Positions 35,640-45,178 of a DNA stretch of 64,000 nt are shown piece by piece. Position numbers and translations under genes: made by a program. Within the stretch, counting starts at the first letter, position 1. Every line of letters begins with the position of its first letter. The notes beneath the pieces are model-generated. The model saw only the letters and a list, made by a program, of their open reading frames with translations, did no database searches and was not told where the DNA came from. The stretch spans positions 9,089 to 73,088 of the forward strand of contig DATNLZ010000126.1 of assembly GCA_035602605.1 (NCBI GenBank). Reading direction: 5' to 3'. This DNA is from DASQHY01 sp035602605. GTDB lineage: Bacteria; Acidobacteriota; Terriglobia; Acidiferrales; UBA7541.

Positions 35640-36787
35640 ACGCGGAGCGGCACATTAACGTTTTCGTCTTGATTGATGCCCTGGGCTGGAACCTGCTTCA
35701 AGGCCGCGAATTCCTTTCTGACGTTTTGCCCTATCGCCGTCCGGTGCGTACCGTTTTGGGATTCAGCTCGGGAGCGATCCCCACCATGCTGACCGGCTTG
35801 CCTCCTGCCGTTACCGGCCGGTGGAATCTTTTTTACTATGATCCGCAAGGTTCACCCTTCCGGTGGCTGCGTCCTTTTCTCGCAATGCCCGACCGGTTGC
35901 TCGACAATCGTGTCACGCGCAAGCTGCTGAAAGAAATTGGCCAGCATGCTTTGCGCCTGGGACCACTTTTTGAATGCAGCGTGCCCCCCCGCTTGCTGCC
36001 GCTGTTCAACTATTCCGAGAAGCGCTCGATCTACGGCCCTGGGGGCATTGATGGAGCCTGCTCCTTTTTCGACGTGCTCGATCGCCAGAGCATTCCGTTC
36101 CGCGTTTATACCTATCGGCAGTTCAAGGACGCCGAGATTCTTGCCCAGGCTCGCCGCGACATGAAAGAAGATGGCGCACAGGTCTTCTTTCTTTATCTGT
36201 CCGAGCTGGACCATTTCCTCCACCAGAATCCCGACAAAAATGGTCCTGTCGGCAAGCAACTCGATTGGTACGAATCCGAATTGCGCGAAGTATTTCGCAT
36301 TGCTCGCGAAGCCGACCCGCAAGCCTCGTTCTCGGTTTACTCGGATCACGGAATGGCTCCCGTACAGAAACGCTATGACCTCGTCGAAGCTGTTGAAGCG
36401 CTAGGCTATGTCATGCCAGACGATTATCTCTCCGTGTACGATTCGACTATGGCGCGTTTCTGGTTTTTCAGCGTCGCCGCTCGCCATGGAATCGTAAAAC
36501 GCTTGGAGTCCTTGCAGTGCGGACGGATTCTTCGCGATGACGAACTCGAATCCTTGGGTGTGCTTTTTCCGGACCGTCGTTACGGTGAAATTATTTTCCT
36601 GATGAATCCTGGGTGGCTGATGGCGCGCAGCGATTTCCATGGAAAAGGCTGGAGTCCCCGCGGTATGCACGGGTATCACCCGGATGATCCCGATTCCGAC
36701 GCAATATTCCTGACCAATCGTCCGCCCAAAGCGGAAGTTTGCAATTTAGCGGACGTATTTACGCACATGGTGGAGGCGGTCGCTTAG
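35636..36787 (+). CDS. Alkaline-phosphatase-superfamily phosphodiesterase-like protein
   Basis: 383 residues. The fold motifs are FVLIDALGWN (first metal Asp), GFSSGAIPTMLTGLPP (nucleophile region), LYLSELDHFLHQ and VYSDHGMAP (metal ligands), and MHGYHPDD (late His). It resembles nucleotide pyrophosphatase/phosphodiesterases, but lacks a signal peptide. Possible jobs are adding or removing a phospho-substituent on the polysaccharide. ATG overlaps the previous stop (ATGA), so it is part of the same transcript. Confidence 0.75.
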   Translation: MNAERHINVFVLIDALGWNLLQGREFLSDVLPYRRPVRTVLGFSSGAIPTMLTGLPPAVTGRWNLFYYDPQGSPFRWLRPFLAMPDRLLDNRVTRKLLKEIGQHALRLGPLFECSVPPRLLPLFNYSEKRSIYGPGGIDGACSFFDVLDRQSIPFRVYTYRQFKDAEILAQARRDMKEDGAQVFFLYLSELDHFLHQNPDKNGPVGKQLDWYESELREVFRIAREADPQASFSVYSDHGMAPVQKRYDLVEAVEALGYVMPDDYLSVYDSTMARFWFFSVAARHGIVKRLESLQCGRILRDDELESLGVLFPDRRYGEIIFLMNPGWLMARSDFHGKGWSPRGMHGYHPDDPDSDAIFLTNRPPKAEVCNLADVFTHMVEAVA

Positions 36788-36789
36788 CC

Positions 36790-37980
36790 GTGACTCGGTC
36801 GCCCATTGCGATCTTGCTGTATAGCAGCACTCGCGTGCGCTACGGCGTCGAGGAGCATATGTTGACGCTTCTTCGGGAATTGCCGCGCACTTATTTCCGC
36901 TTCTATCTAGCTTGTTCAAAGGCCCTCGAGGTCGAGTTTGGTCCCGATCTGCCGTCCGACGTTGAAGTGCTTTCGCTATCGATGGCGTCTTCCACGCGCG
37001 TTCCGGACGCACTCCGCCTCGCAAAGTTTGTCCGCGAACGCAAAATTGACATCGTTCACTCGCACATGTTTTTCAGCAGCCGCTTCGCTTCTCCGATTGC
37101 CCGCGCGTGCGGCGTCCCGGTGATTCTGGAAACTCCTCATGTTGCCGAAAACTGGCGGCGGGGGTGGCTGAAGTCTAGCTTCGCTCTGGATCGCGCCGTC
37201 GGCCGCTGCGTCGATTATTTCATCGCTGTGTCACAAGCCAACGCCAGTTATCTCATCCACAAAAAAGGTCTTCCTAAAGAAAAAATTGTTGTCATCCGAA
37301 ACGGTTGCGAGCTTAGTCGCTTCGCGTCGCCTTTGGACTCGCGCTCGGAACTCCGTAATCAGCGGGGTCTTAGTGAAAGCGCGCCGCTGGTGCTTGTGCC
37401 GGCGCGACTCGAGCCGCAAAAAGGGCATCGCGTACTTTTGGAAGCGCTTCCTGATGTGCGGCGCGAATTTCCGCAAGCGCAATTTCTCTTTCTTGGCGAA
37501 GGCAGTCTGAAAAAGGAACTGCAGGATCAAGTCGCCGCTCTGAGCTTGGAAGAAATGGTCAAGTTCATCGGTTTCCAGGCGGATGTTGCCAATTGGTATG
37601 CGCTCGCCGATTTTACAGTGCTTCCATCTTTCTATGAGGGGCTTCCCCTGGTGGCCATTGAGTCACTCGCAGCTTCGCGGTCCATTGTCGCCACTTCCGT
37701 AGATGGTACGCCCGAAGTTGTAGTCAACGGCCGCACTGGTCTGACCGTTGCTCCGGGCAATCCCGCTGAGCTTTCCAAAGCGATTTGCAATTTTCTGCGT
37801 AACCCGGCACTCGCCGACACGTACGGCCGCCAGGGAAGAGAATGGGTGGAGCAGGAATTCAGCCAGGAGAAACAGGTTCGAGAAACATCCGACTTATATG
37901 TCCGCTCTTGCGAAGAAAAGCGTCGGGCCGCCCATGTACCGAAAAACCGCGCTGCTGAGGAGTGGTCTGATGCGGCCTGA
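36790..37980 (+). CDS. Glycosyltransferase, family 4 (first)
   Basis: 396 residues of GT-B fold. RYGVEEHMLTLL near the start is the acceptor side; VLVPARLEPQKGHRVLLEAL begins the nucleotide-sugar domain; FYEGLPLVAIESLAASRSIVAT carries the conserved EX7E-type motif. The GTG at 36790, three bases after the previous stop and preceded by GGTGGAGGCGG, is the best start. It is soluble or loosely membrane-bound and adds a sugar with retention of configuration. Confidence 0.88.
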   Translation: MTRSPIAILLYSSTRVRYGVEEHMLTLLRELPRTYFRFYLACSKALEVEFGPDLPSDVEVLSLSMASSTRVPDALRLAKFVRERKIDIVHSHMFFSSRFASPIARACGVPVILETPHVAENWRRGWLKSSFALDRAVGRCVDYFIAVSQANASYLIHKKGLPKEKIVVIRNGCELSRFASPLDSRSELRNQRGLSESAPLVLVPARLEPQKGHRVLLEALPDVRREFPQAQFLFLGEGSLKKELQDQVAALSLEEMVKFIGFQADVANWYALADFTVLPSFYEGLPLVAIESLAASRSIVATSVDGTPEVVVNGRTGLTVAPGNPAELSKAICNFLRNPALADTYGRQGREWVEQEFSQEKQVRETSDLYVRSCEEKRRAAHVPKNRAAEEWSDAA

Positions 37981-39331
37981 ACGCAGCACGCATCGCGGCT
38001 CATTCCCGGGCCCTGCGCCTAGTACTTCATCTAGCACCGTGTTGGACGAACACGTGCAAACTGTAACCATGAATATGGCATTTCCTAGCAAGGGGTCACA
38101 TGCGGTGATATCGTCCTCACTTCGTGCCCGCCGCCGAGCTTCTATTTGTGAGGCGACCGTCGAGACTTGCCGCAAGCACTTTAAGAGCGACCTCCAGGCC
38201 GTCGCGCTCACCGGAAGTCTGGCCCGCGATGAAGCTTCCTTCTTGGAATTACCGGGACGCGGCACTTCTGTCTTGGGCGACGCTGAATTTCCATTGGTTT
38301 TTCACCCAACGTCCCGGCTTCCAACAAGAAAATACCTCGACCAGGTGCAGACCGAAGTTGAAACCAAACTAGGTGCGAGCAAGCTCTTCTGCACGATTGG
38401 ACTGACTGCCTGTCATCCGTCCTATCTCCGCAATCTGCGCCCGCACATATATGCCTATGAGCTGCGGAATTGCGGCGATGTTGTGTGGGGCAGTCCGCGT
38501 GTTTTGTCGCTAATCCCAGAGTTTGCCCCGTCTGAAATTCCCGTCGAAGATGGTTGGCGCTTGCTCAGTAATCGCATGATCGAGCACCTGGACGTTGCCG
38601 GCGCCGCCGTCGAATCTGGCCAGCCGCTATCGCCGGAAGTGCTGTACAACACGGTGAAGCTCTCTGTCGATATGGCCACGTCGTTTCTGCTTTTTTGCGG
38701 GCTGTATGCGCCCACCTACCACAAACGATGCGAACGCCTGCGCACGCTGGCTAAAGCTGGCGGGTCGGAGTTCGATCCGCCGTTTTCTTTGAAAGACTTT
38801 GCCGAACTGGTGGACTGGGCCACCCGTTGCAAGCTTTCTCCGGATTCTGCGCTGGCATCAGCGGATCGGCAGTTTTGGAGTAAGACCGTGACTTTTGCGT
38901 TGGCACTCTGGCAATGGGAATTAGCGCGTTTAACCGGCCGCGAAGCCAGTGATCCTGCGGACCCTCAGGCTCTGATGCGTCGCTGGATGCGCAAACAATC
39001 TTTTTACGATCGCGCACGCGGATGGGCTTCGCTTCTGCGTCGTCTTGGCTGGAAGCGGAGCATCCGATCCTGGCCTCGTTGGGTGCGGTTGGCTTGGCAA
39101 GCTTCACCTCGGCACTGTGTTTACTCGGCCACGAGCGAATTGTTCTCCGCGCTGCCCACTCTTGCCGCATCGAATGCCCAAGGTGAATCGTCGCGGGTGT
39201 TACGCGGCAGGATTCGCCGATGGATCCCGCTAAGCCGGCCATCCTCGCGCAGCGAACCTTCCGAGTGGCGCAACCTGGTCTCTGACGTCCTGTGGAACTA
39301 TCGTGAGTTCCTGAAGGAGACTCGTTCATGA
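37970..39331 (+). CDS. Nucleotidyltransferase-like protein of unknown role
   Basis: 453 residues. Around residue 80-110 (from this start) the pattern LTGSLARDEASF followed by LGDAEFPLVF resembles the GS...D-x-E core of the DNA polymerase beta-type nucleotidyltransferase fold. The rest is mostly helical (LLSNRMIEHLDVAGAA, YNTVKLSVDMATSFLLF) and matches nothing I know. The ATG is preceded by GAGGAG and overlaps the previous gene by 11 bases. Being inside the locus suggests it modifies a precursor or regulator of the polysaccharide, but no activity can be assigned. Confidence 0.6.
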   Translation: MRPERSTHRGSFPGPAPSTSSSTVLDEHVQTVTMNMAFPSKGSHAVISSSLRARRRASICEATVETCRKHFKSDLQAVALTGSLARDEASFLELPGRGTSVLGDAEFPLVFHPTSRLPTRKYLDQVQTEVETKLGASKLFCTIGLTACHPSYLRNLRPHIYAYELRNCGDVVWGSPRVLSLIPEFAPSEIPVEDGWRLLSNRMIEHLDVAGAAVESGQPLSPEVLYNTVKLSVDMATSFLLFCGLYAPTYHKRCERLRTLAKAGGSEFDPPFSLKDFAELVDWATRCKLSPDSALASADRQFWSKTVTFALALWQWELARLTGREASDPADPQALMRRWMRKQSFYDRARGWASLLRRLGWKRSIRSWPRWVRLAWQASPRHCVYSATSELFSALPTLAASNAQGESSRVLRGRIRRWIPLSRPSSRSEPSEWRNLVSDVLWNYREFLKETRS

Positions 39332-39386
39332 ACAATTGTGGCGCGTGGCGAAGTTTGGAAACTTCACTGATGGATGATTCCTCGCT

Positions 39387-40376
39387 ATGAAAACAACAGA
39401 AACAACATCGGCCATCAACGCCGCCATGATCCAGGCTGAATCGCCCATGATCAGCGTCGTAATTCTCAATTATAAGCGACGTGAAGCATTGGTCCGCGCT
39501 CTTGACTCCGTGCGGCGCCAGGAATACACGAACTGCGAAGTCATTCTGGTCGACAACGCTTCCGAGGACGGCATTTGCGAATTTATCGCTGCACATGCTC
39601 CCGAAGTCCGGCTCATTGAGCTGCCAGAAAATCTTGGTGCCTGTGCCGGGCGCAATGCAGGCATTCGTGCGGCCCGTGGCCAAATCGTCATTACCCTCGA
39701 TAATGACATCTATTTCGATTCTCCTTTTGAGCTGAGAAAAGTGGTCAAGGTCTTCGAGAATCGGCCGGACATCCACGTTCTGTCCTTTCAACTCTGCGAT
39801 GCCGCGACCGGGCGGATGCGATTGCGAGAATGGTGCCATCCGCGGAGTTGGCAAGAGTTTGGCCAAACCGACTTTGAAACCAACTTTTTCGTGGAGGGAG
39901 CCAGCGCCTATCGCCGTGAAGTGTTCGCCGCCGCCGGGCTTTATTACGATCCCATTTTCATTGGATGCGAAGGCCACGACCTGGCTATGCGCGTTCTGGA
40001 CAGCGGATTCCGGATCTTGTACTGCCCGCAGGTTCGCGCTCGCCACTTGATGTCACCGGACACTCGCACGCGGGAACGGCCTTATTATTTTTACACGCGC
40101 AACTACATCTGGATCGCCTACAAGGATTATTATTTCACCGAAGGCTGCCGGTTTCTTTTACCCAAGCTGCTCATGATGGCGTACTTCAGCGTGCGCGTAC
40201 GCTGCCTGCGGGCATTTTTCCGCGGCTTGAAGGATGGTGTTTATGGATGGAAACGAATCCGCAGCGAGCGCACGCCGATTAGCCGAGAGACGGCCCGGTA
40301 TTTTCGGGAACTGGAGCAGATGCGCCCCAATTGGTTAACCCGTTTTGTGCGCCATAAAGCTGAGCCGCAAATATGA
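39387..40376 (+). CDS. Glycosyltransferase, family 2 (rhamnosyltransferase-like)
   Basis: 329 residues: VVILNYKRREALVRALDSV, VILVDNASEDG, LGACAGRNAGIRAARG and ITLDNDIYFDSP (the DxD-type site), then CEGHDLAMRVLDSGF. No membrane helices are evident beyond a weak one near 265. It transfers one sugar to the growing lipid-linked unit. Confidence 0.88.
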   Translation: MKTTETTSAINAAMIQAESPMISVVILNYKRREALVRALDSVRRQEYTNCEVILVDNASEDGICEFIAAHAPEVRLIELPENLGACAGRNAGIRAARGQIVITLDNDIYFDSPFELRKVVKVFENRPDIHVLSFQLCDAATGRMRLREWCHPRSWQEFGQTDFETNFFVEGASAYRREVFAAAGLYYDPIFIGCEGHDLAMRVLDSGFRILYCPQVRARHLMSPDTRTRERPYYFYTRNYIWIAYKDYYFTEGCRFLLPKLLMMAYFSVRVRCLRAFFRGLKDGVYGWKRIRSERTPISRETARYFRELEQMRPNWLTRFVRHKAEPQI

Positions 40377-40449
40377 GTTTGTTTCACAAATGTGAATAGT
40401 TCGATGCATTAGGCCTGAATCGCTGGTACCAAACTTAGGTCATCGCGAA

Positions 40450-42015
40450 ATGGTTCGAAACGTTTTCTCCAATTGGCTTGGATTTGTCGCTCGCGGAATC
40501 ATCACGTTTGCCTTAACCCCCATTCTGATCCGCCATCTTGGTGACTTTCAGTTTGGCATGTGGGTGTTGGTGATGGCGGTGATCGATTACTCAGGAATAT
40601 TGGACCTGGGCATTCGACCCACGCTGCATCGTTATGTCGCCAAGCTCTCGGGAGCCAATGCTCGCCGCGATCTCAATGAAATAATGGGGACCGCTCTGGC
40701 CATCAGTTGCGTAACCGCGGCGCTAGTCATGCTGTTCACTCTTGCGTGTCTGCCCGTCGTTCCTCATCTGTTTGGGGTTACCGGTCCGGCCGCCGTCACT
40801 TTCCGATGGATACTTTTTCTGATGGGTCTCAACGTTGCCGTCTTGTTCCCTGGCGGAGTGCTCGGTGCTTACCTCTGCGGCGTGCAACGATTCGATCTGT
40901 TCAACGTGCTCGCCGTTGCTAGCACCGTCGTGCGCGCCATTTTCGTTGTGATCGTTCTCGAGCTTGGACGAGGAGTCGTGGCTGTCGCCGCGGTCACGTT
41001 GATTACGTCTATTCTCTCGCTGCTTTTGCATCGCGCCGTGGTGCGCCGTTCCGATCCAGAGGTTTCGCTCAGCCTGCGTCAAGCGAATTGGTCGCGCGCC
41101 CGCGAGTTAGGAAGTTTTAGCTTTTACGTTTTGCTTAATTCCATGGGCGACAACCTGCGCTTCTGTACCGACTCCATCGTGATCGGCCGCTTCCTGATGA
41201 TTGCCTTGATCACTCCGTTCAGCGTTGCCGGGCGTCTGATGGATTATTTCCGCACAATAATTTCCGGACTGGCCGGACCCCTCGTGCCAAAAATGAGCGA
41301 GATGATTGGCAGGGGAAAGAGCGAAGTGGTGGTCAGCTTGTTCCTGAAGGGTACCCGGGCGGCTGCGCTGCTCAGCGGGTTTATTGGTGCCATGGTTTTC
41401 TTGAACGGCAGAGCACTTTTGCACTTCTGGGTTGGCCAGCGCTTTGAATCTAGTTATAACCTCCTTTTGATTCTCACGATCGGATACGTGTTCACGCTGG
41501 CGCAGCTTCCCGCTAACGTGGCGATTTACGCCTTCGCACGCCACCAGCTTCTCGGTTGGTGGACTCTTGTCGAAGGGGCCATGAATTTGATGCTGAGCAT
41601 TTACTGGGGTCGCAAGTTTGGGCTCTTGGGAGTTGCGCTCGGAACCACCGTGCCGATGCTCGTGACCGCTCTTGTATTCTTGCCTTGGAACGTTTTGCCG
41701 TTGCTTCGGCTTCGCGCGCAAGACTATATTCGCGATGCAATCGCTCGCCCGGTCATCGCCTCGGCGGCTTTCATTGGCCTTTGCTACCTCGCTGTTGGCG
41801 GCAAACAGCCCGACACGGTCTGGATGTTCGGGGGAACTCTGATTTGGCAGACGGCTTTGTTTGTGGTCCTGGCCTATGCCATCGGCGTCTCTGCTGCCGA
41901 TCGCCAAGCCATCTCGCAAAGATTTAACGAAAAACTGCGGCGCTGGAAAAGGCCTGTACAGGTGCCGACGGAGCTGAGCATCGAAGCACGCTCTCAAAAA
42001 TGGGGTAACCTATGA
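40450..42015 (+). CDS. Polysaccharide flippase, Wzx/MATE-like
   Basis: 521 residues with about 12-14 membrane helices. The beginning (NWLGFVARGIITFALTPILIRHLGDFQFGMWVLV) is the classic Wzx start. It would flip the lipid-linked repeat unit across the inner membrane. Its stop overlaps the next glycosyltransferase start. A flippase implies a Wzx/Wzy pathway, yet no Wzy-type polymerase is visible in the locus. Confidence 0.9.
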   Translation: MVRNVFSNWLGFVARGIITFALTPILIRHLGDFQFGMWVLVMAVIDYSGILDLGIRPTLHRYVAKLSGANARRDLNEIMGTALAISCVTAALVMLFTLACLPVVPHLFGVTGPAAVTFRWILFLMGLNVAVLFPGGVLGAYLCGVQRFDLFNVLAVASTVVRAIFVVIVLELGRGVVAVAAVTLITSILSLLLHRAVVRRSDPEVSLSLRQANWSRARELGSFSFYVLLNSMGDNLRFCTDSIVIGRFLMIALITPFSVAGRLMDYFRTIISGLAGPLVPKMSEMIGRGKSEVVVSLFLKGTRAAALLSGFIGAMVFLNGRALLHFWVGQRFESSYNLLLILTIGYVFTLAQLPANVAIYAFARHQLLGWWTLVEGAMNLMLSIYWGRKFGLLGVALGTTVPMLVTALVFLPWNVLPLLRLRAQDYIRDAIARPVIASAAFIGLCYLAVGGKQPDTVWMFGGTLIWQTALFVVLAYAIGVSAADRQAISQRFNEKLRRWKRPVQVPTELSIEARSQKWGNL

Positions 42016-43370
42016 ACCTCCTTTTTGTCACGCAAGCGCTTCCTTATCTTCCCGCCCAGGACGGGTTCCGCCTTTACGCGGCCAATCTTCTTAGGGAATT
42101 TGCACGCCGCCACCGGGTTGATTTGATTTCGCTTCTTCAGGAAGATGACGCTCAACACATGGATTGGTGTCAGGAGCATTGCGCTTCGATCAGCACTTTC
42201 TCGGCAGGCGAAACCAGCGCCCTTTTCAAGCCTTTCCAGTTCGCGGCTACCTATGGCCTGGGCCGGCCCTTGCATCCGCGCCGAAAAGTTGTGCAGGCAA
42301 TTCGCCGCGGCTTCGCCGAACGACGATGGGACGTAATGCATGTCGAGGGTGGCTATGTCGCCGGTTTAATTCCTGACGGCTTGCCGATACCGCGTATTCT
42401 TTCGCTCCACGATTCCTGGAAAGTTCGTTGCGAACAAATGTCGCAATGCAGCCCTTCACGCCGCGAAAGGTCTTACTATCGCATCCTTTCCCGCGTCGAA
42501 CCGCGCTATGAGCGGTTCGTTTATCCGCGTTTCGATCGCTGCGTGGTCGTGGCCGAGGCAGATGCCCGGGCCGTCCGTGAGACCGTTCCGGGCAGCAACG
42601 TGGCGGTGATCTCCAATGGGATCGACACCGATTACTTCCGCCCAATGCCTGCGAAAGCACCCAACTCGGTGCTGACTTTCCACGGCAATCTTAGCTATGC
42701 CCCAAATGTAGAGGCTGCCGTCAACTTTGCAGAGCAGGTTTTACCTCTGATTCGCGCGCAATCTCCGGTGGTCAACTTTCATCTAGTTGGCGCGCGTCCC
42801 GCGGAAGCAATTGCGCAGCTCGCGCGCCGGCCCGGTATCACCTTGTCAGCCGATCTACCCGATCTCCGCGAGGCTGTGGGTTCGGCGCGTGTTTATGTCT
42901 GCCCGATACAGCACGGCTCGGGCGTCAAGAATAAGTTGCTGGAGGCCATGGCGATGGGTCTTCCCATCGTCTGCTATCCGGAATCAGCCGCGGGAATCGA
43001 TTGCGTGCCGGGAAAGCATTTGCTCATCGCGCGCAATGCGGAAATGTTTGCAAACGCTGTTCAGTGGCTGCTGCACAACCCCGGGCGCTGCGTGGAAATG
43101 GCGCGGGCTGCTCTTGCTCTCGTGCAGCAAAAATACAGTTGGGAATCGCGAAGCCGGGCGTTCGAAGATATTTATCTGCAAGTGCTTATCGAACGAAGCG
43201 CAAGCTTCGATGCGCATCGCCGTCAGCGCAGGGACGATTGGCCCCTAAAACGGGAAACTACAGTCGCACAAAACGCCGGCAGTGGCCCAGGAATAATTCA
43301 AAAACATCGTAGTTCCGAAGGTTCTATCCCTCCGGCAAGCAATTCCCCCTGCGGAGGTTTTATCCAGTGA
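42012..43370 (+). CDS. Glycosyltransferase, family 4 (second; PEP-CTERM-locus type)
   Basis: 452 residues, GT-B fold. MNLLFVTQALPYLPAQDGFR, VISNGIDTDYFRP, LTFHGNLSYAPNVEA, and VCPIQHGSGVKNKLLEAMAMG identify it; the sequence resembles the sugar transferases that sit next to exosortases. About 60 C-terminal residues after the last helix are basic/polar and not conserved. Its stop overlaps the GTG of the exosortase gene. Confidence 0.88.
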   Translation: MNLLFVTQALPYLPAQDGFRLYAANLLREFARRHRVDLISLLQEDDAQHMDWCQEHCASISTFSAGETSALFKPFQFAATYGLGRPLHPRRKVVQAIRRGFAERRWDVMHVEGGYVAGLIPDGLPIPRILSLHDSWKVRCEQMSQCSPSRRERSYYRILSRVEPRYERFVYPRFDRCVVVAEADARAVRETVPGSNVAVISNGIDTDYFRPMPAKAPNSVLTFHGNLSYAPNVEAAVNFAEQVLPLIRAQSPVVNFHLVGARPAEAIAQLARRPGITLSADLPDLREAVGSARVYVCPIQHGSGVKNKLLEAMAMGLPIVCYPESAAGIDCVPGKHLLIARNAEMFANAVQWLLHNPGRCVEMARAALALVQQKYSWESRSRAFEDIYLQVLIERSASFDAHRRQRRDDWPLKRETTVAQNAGSGPGIIQKHRSSEGSIPPASNSPCGGFIQ

Positions 43371-44245
43371 ACTCCGCGGCGCTCACACCGAAACCTGCGA
43401 ACAGAGCGTACGAAGTACTTTTCCTTGGCGCGTTGCTCCTAGGTTTCGTTGCGGTGCTGTATGCGGGAATCTTTGCTGGTCTGTGGAAGCAGTGGTGGGA
43501 TGATCCCAATCTCAGTCACGGATTTATGGTACCGCTGGTTTCTGCTTACGTGTTATGGAGCCAGCGCGATCGCCTGCGTAACGTACCAGTCCAGCCAAGC
43601 AATTTTGGTTTGGTCATTGTTCTTGGTGGGGTAACGATGCTTGTTGCCGCCACCCTTAGTGCTGATCTCTGGGTAGGCCGAATGTCCTTTCTGGTTGTAC
43701 TGGCCGGCCTGGTTTTGTTCCTTGCCGGCCGCCGAATGCTTCGTGCCGTCGCCTTCCCCCTTGGATTTCTCATGTTCATGATTCCGCTGCCGGGAATTTT
43801 GTACTATCAGCTGACGTTTCCCCTGCAGTTGATCGCCTCGCGCTTTGCGACTTCAGCGCTGTCCTTTCTTCACGTGCCGATCACGCGCGCCGGCAATTTG
43901 CTCATTCTGCCGAATTGCACGCTCGAGGTTGCTGAAGCGTGCAGCGGAATACGCTCACTTTTTTCCATAGTAGCGTTGGCGGTGGCCTACGGCTATCTCT
44001 TCGAAGCTCGTCTCTGGAAACGCATCGTGCTCGCCGTGCTCATGGTTCCCGTTGCCGTGGCTTGCAACGGGTTGCGTCTGGTCGGCACAGGCCTGATTAG
44101 CTATTTTGCGGGGCCGGAATTCGCCCTTGGTTTCTTCCATACATTTTCCGGTTGGCTCATCTTTTTGATGGCGCTTGCCCTTATGATTCTGGCCAGCTGG
44201 ATCCTTCAAGTGATTGATTTCCGATGGAGTCATGCGCGATGCTGA
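43367..44245 (+). CDS. Exosortase (XrtA/EpsH type)
   Basis: 292 residues with about eight membrane helices. Catalytic triad residues are in place: Cys192 in EVAEACSGIRSL, Arg237 in ACNGLRLVG, and His258 in FFHTFSGW. Exosortases cleave PEP-CTERM sorting signals on the outer face of the inner membrane and pass the protein on toward the surface. The likely local substrate is the PEP-CTERM protein at 45240-45884. GTG start overlaps the previous stop (GTGA), and the EpsI gene overlaps its end. Confidence 0.95.
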   Translation: MNSAALTPKPANRAYEVLFLGALLLGFVAVLYAGIFAGLWKQWWDDPNLSHGFMVPLVSAYVLWSQRDRLRNVPVQPSNFGLVIVLGGVTMLVAATLSADLWVGRMSFLVVLAGLVLFLAGRRMLRAVAFPLGFLMFMIPLPGILYYQLTFPLQLIASRFATSALSFLHVPITRAGNLLILPNCTLEVAEACSGIRSLFSIVALAVAYGYLFEARLWKRIVLAVLMVPVAVACNGLRLVGTGLISYFAGPEFALGFFHTFSGWLIFLMALALMILASWILQVIDFRWSHARC

Positions 44246-44886
44246 GAGCCATGCTTCGTGGACCGAGAGTGGCCGTCGCCATCGCCGTCCTCGCCGCTGG
44301 AACGGTACTGCTGCACTCCGCGAATCCCGTCGAGCGTGTTCCATTGCGCCGGCCATTACGGGAATTCCCCATGGTGCTTGACCAATGGCAGGGGACTGAT
44401 TTCCCGTTCGAAGCGCGCTTGGTTCGTGCTGCGGGCGTCGATGACTACCTGAATCGTCGCTACACCAACCGGGCGGGACATTCCCTCGAGCTGTACATTG
44501 GCTACTATCAAAGCCAGCGCACCGCGCAAGGAATTCACTCACCCAAGAACTGCTTGCCGGGAGCCGGATGGGAGCCGATTCGTTCCAGCCAGTTGAGCAT
44601 TCCTACGGGAAGCGGCCGAACGGCAACTGTGAATGAATATATTGTGGCCAAGGGACGCGAGAGAGACCTGGTAGTTTATTGGTTCCAATCTCGCGGCCGC
44701 AGCGAAGCAAGCGAATACCGCACGAAGTTGTGGCTGGTAAAGGACGCGGTCATCCGGCATCGCACCGACGGAGCGCTGGTCCGGGTGTGGGCGCCCCTGT
44801 CGGGCTCGGAAGAACGTGTGCAGGCCCGCGCGCAAGAGTTTATTCAGGTCCTGTTCAGCCACCTGAACGAGTTTGTTCCCGATTGA
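44239..44886 (+). CDS. epsI: EpsI family protein (DUF3485)
   Basis: 215 residues. An N-terminal hydrophobic segment (about 8-25) then the periplasmic EpsI domain: WQGTDFPFEARLVRAAGVDDYLNRRY, LYIGYYQSQRTAQ, HSPKNCLPGAGW, VVYWFQSRGR. In other loci this domain is encoded beside, or fused to, the exosortase; its role is not firmly known but is tied to polysaccharide production and sorting. The frame opens at 44224, but the ATG at 44239 has GGAG upstream. It ends the 15-gene locus. Confidence 0.9.
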   Translation: MLRAMLRGPRVAVAIAVLAAGTVLLHSANPVERVPLRRPLREFPMVLDQWQGTDFPFEARLVRAAGVDDYLNRRYTNRAGHSLELYIGYYQSQRTAQGIHSPKNCLPGAGWEPIRSSQLSIPTGSGRTATVNEYIVAKGRERDLVVYWFQSRGRSEASEYRTKLWLVKDAVIRHRTDGALVRVWAPLSGSEERVQARAQEFIQVLFSHLNEFVPD

Positions 44887-45149
44887 AACAGGTTTGAATT
44901 CGTTCCGCTAATGCTTGCGTAATTCGCTTACGTTCCGTGGTGGATTTACTTGAAGACGAGGTAAGGAAATTGCTTAGAGATAGCGCGAAAGTACTGTACG
45001 AAATGAAGCGACGAAGGGTAGAAAGGCAACCTGGAAAGACAACGCCTTCCGGTAGTGCAAACATAATGCGCTGTCGCTCCGTAGCCATTTTCTCCGCCAG
45101 TTTAAGTCTCTCGTTTGTAACAAACTATTCATTTTAGTTTCCGTCGCAA
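44887..45149. other. Intergenic region between EpsI and the PEP-CTERM gene
   Basis: Two overlapping short frames exist here (plus 44937-45137, helical-looking with VVDLLEDEVRKLL; minus 44855-45088), but neither has a ribosome site or recognisable homology, so no gene is called. The region ends at the sigma-54-type promoter of the PEP-CTERM gene. Confidence 0.4.
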
Positions 45150-45165
45150 TGGTGCCTCAATTGCT
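45150..45165 (+). promoter_or_regulatory. Sigma-54-type (-24/-12) promoter
   Basis: TGGTGC at 45150-45155 and TTGCT at 45161-45165 give GG-N10-GC spacing, matching the sigma-54 consensus TGGCAC-N5-TTGCA with two changes in the -24 box. It lies 75 bases upstream of the PEP-CTERM start codon. Sigma-54 control of PEP-CTERM genes is described for other bacteria, and two sigma-54 activators begin this locus. Confidence 0.65.
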
Positions 45166-45178
45166 CCTTTTCACTATG

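Noticed and set aside
38751..40046. 431-codon minus-strand frame
   Set aside because: It is antisense to two well-supported plus-strand genes in the locus and has no recognisable motif.
44855..45137. Two opposed short frames between EpsI and the PEP-CTERM gene
   Set aside because: They overlap each other, neither has a ribosome site or known motif; the plus frame looks helical but this is not enough to call a gene.
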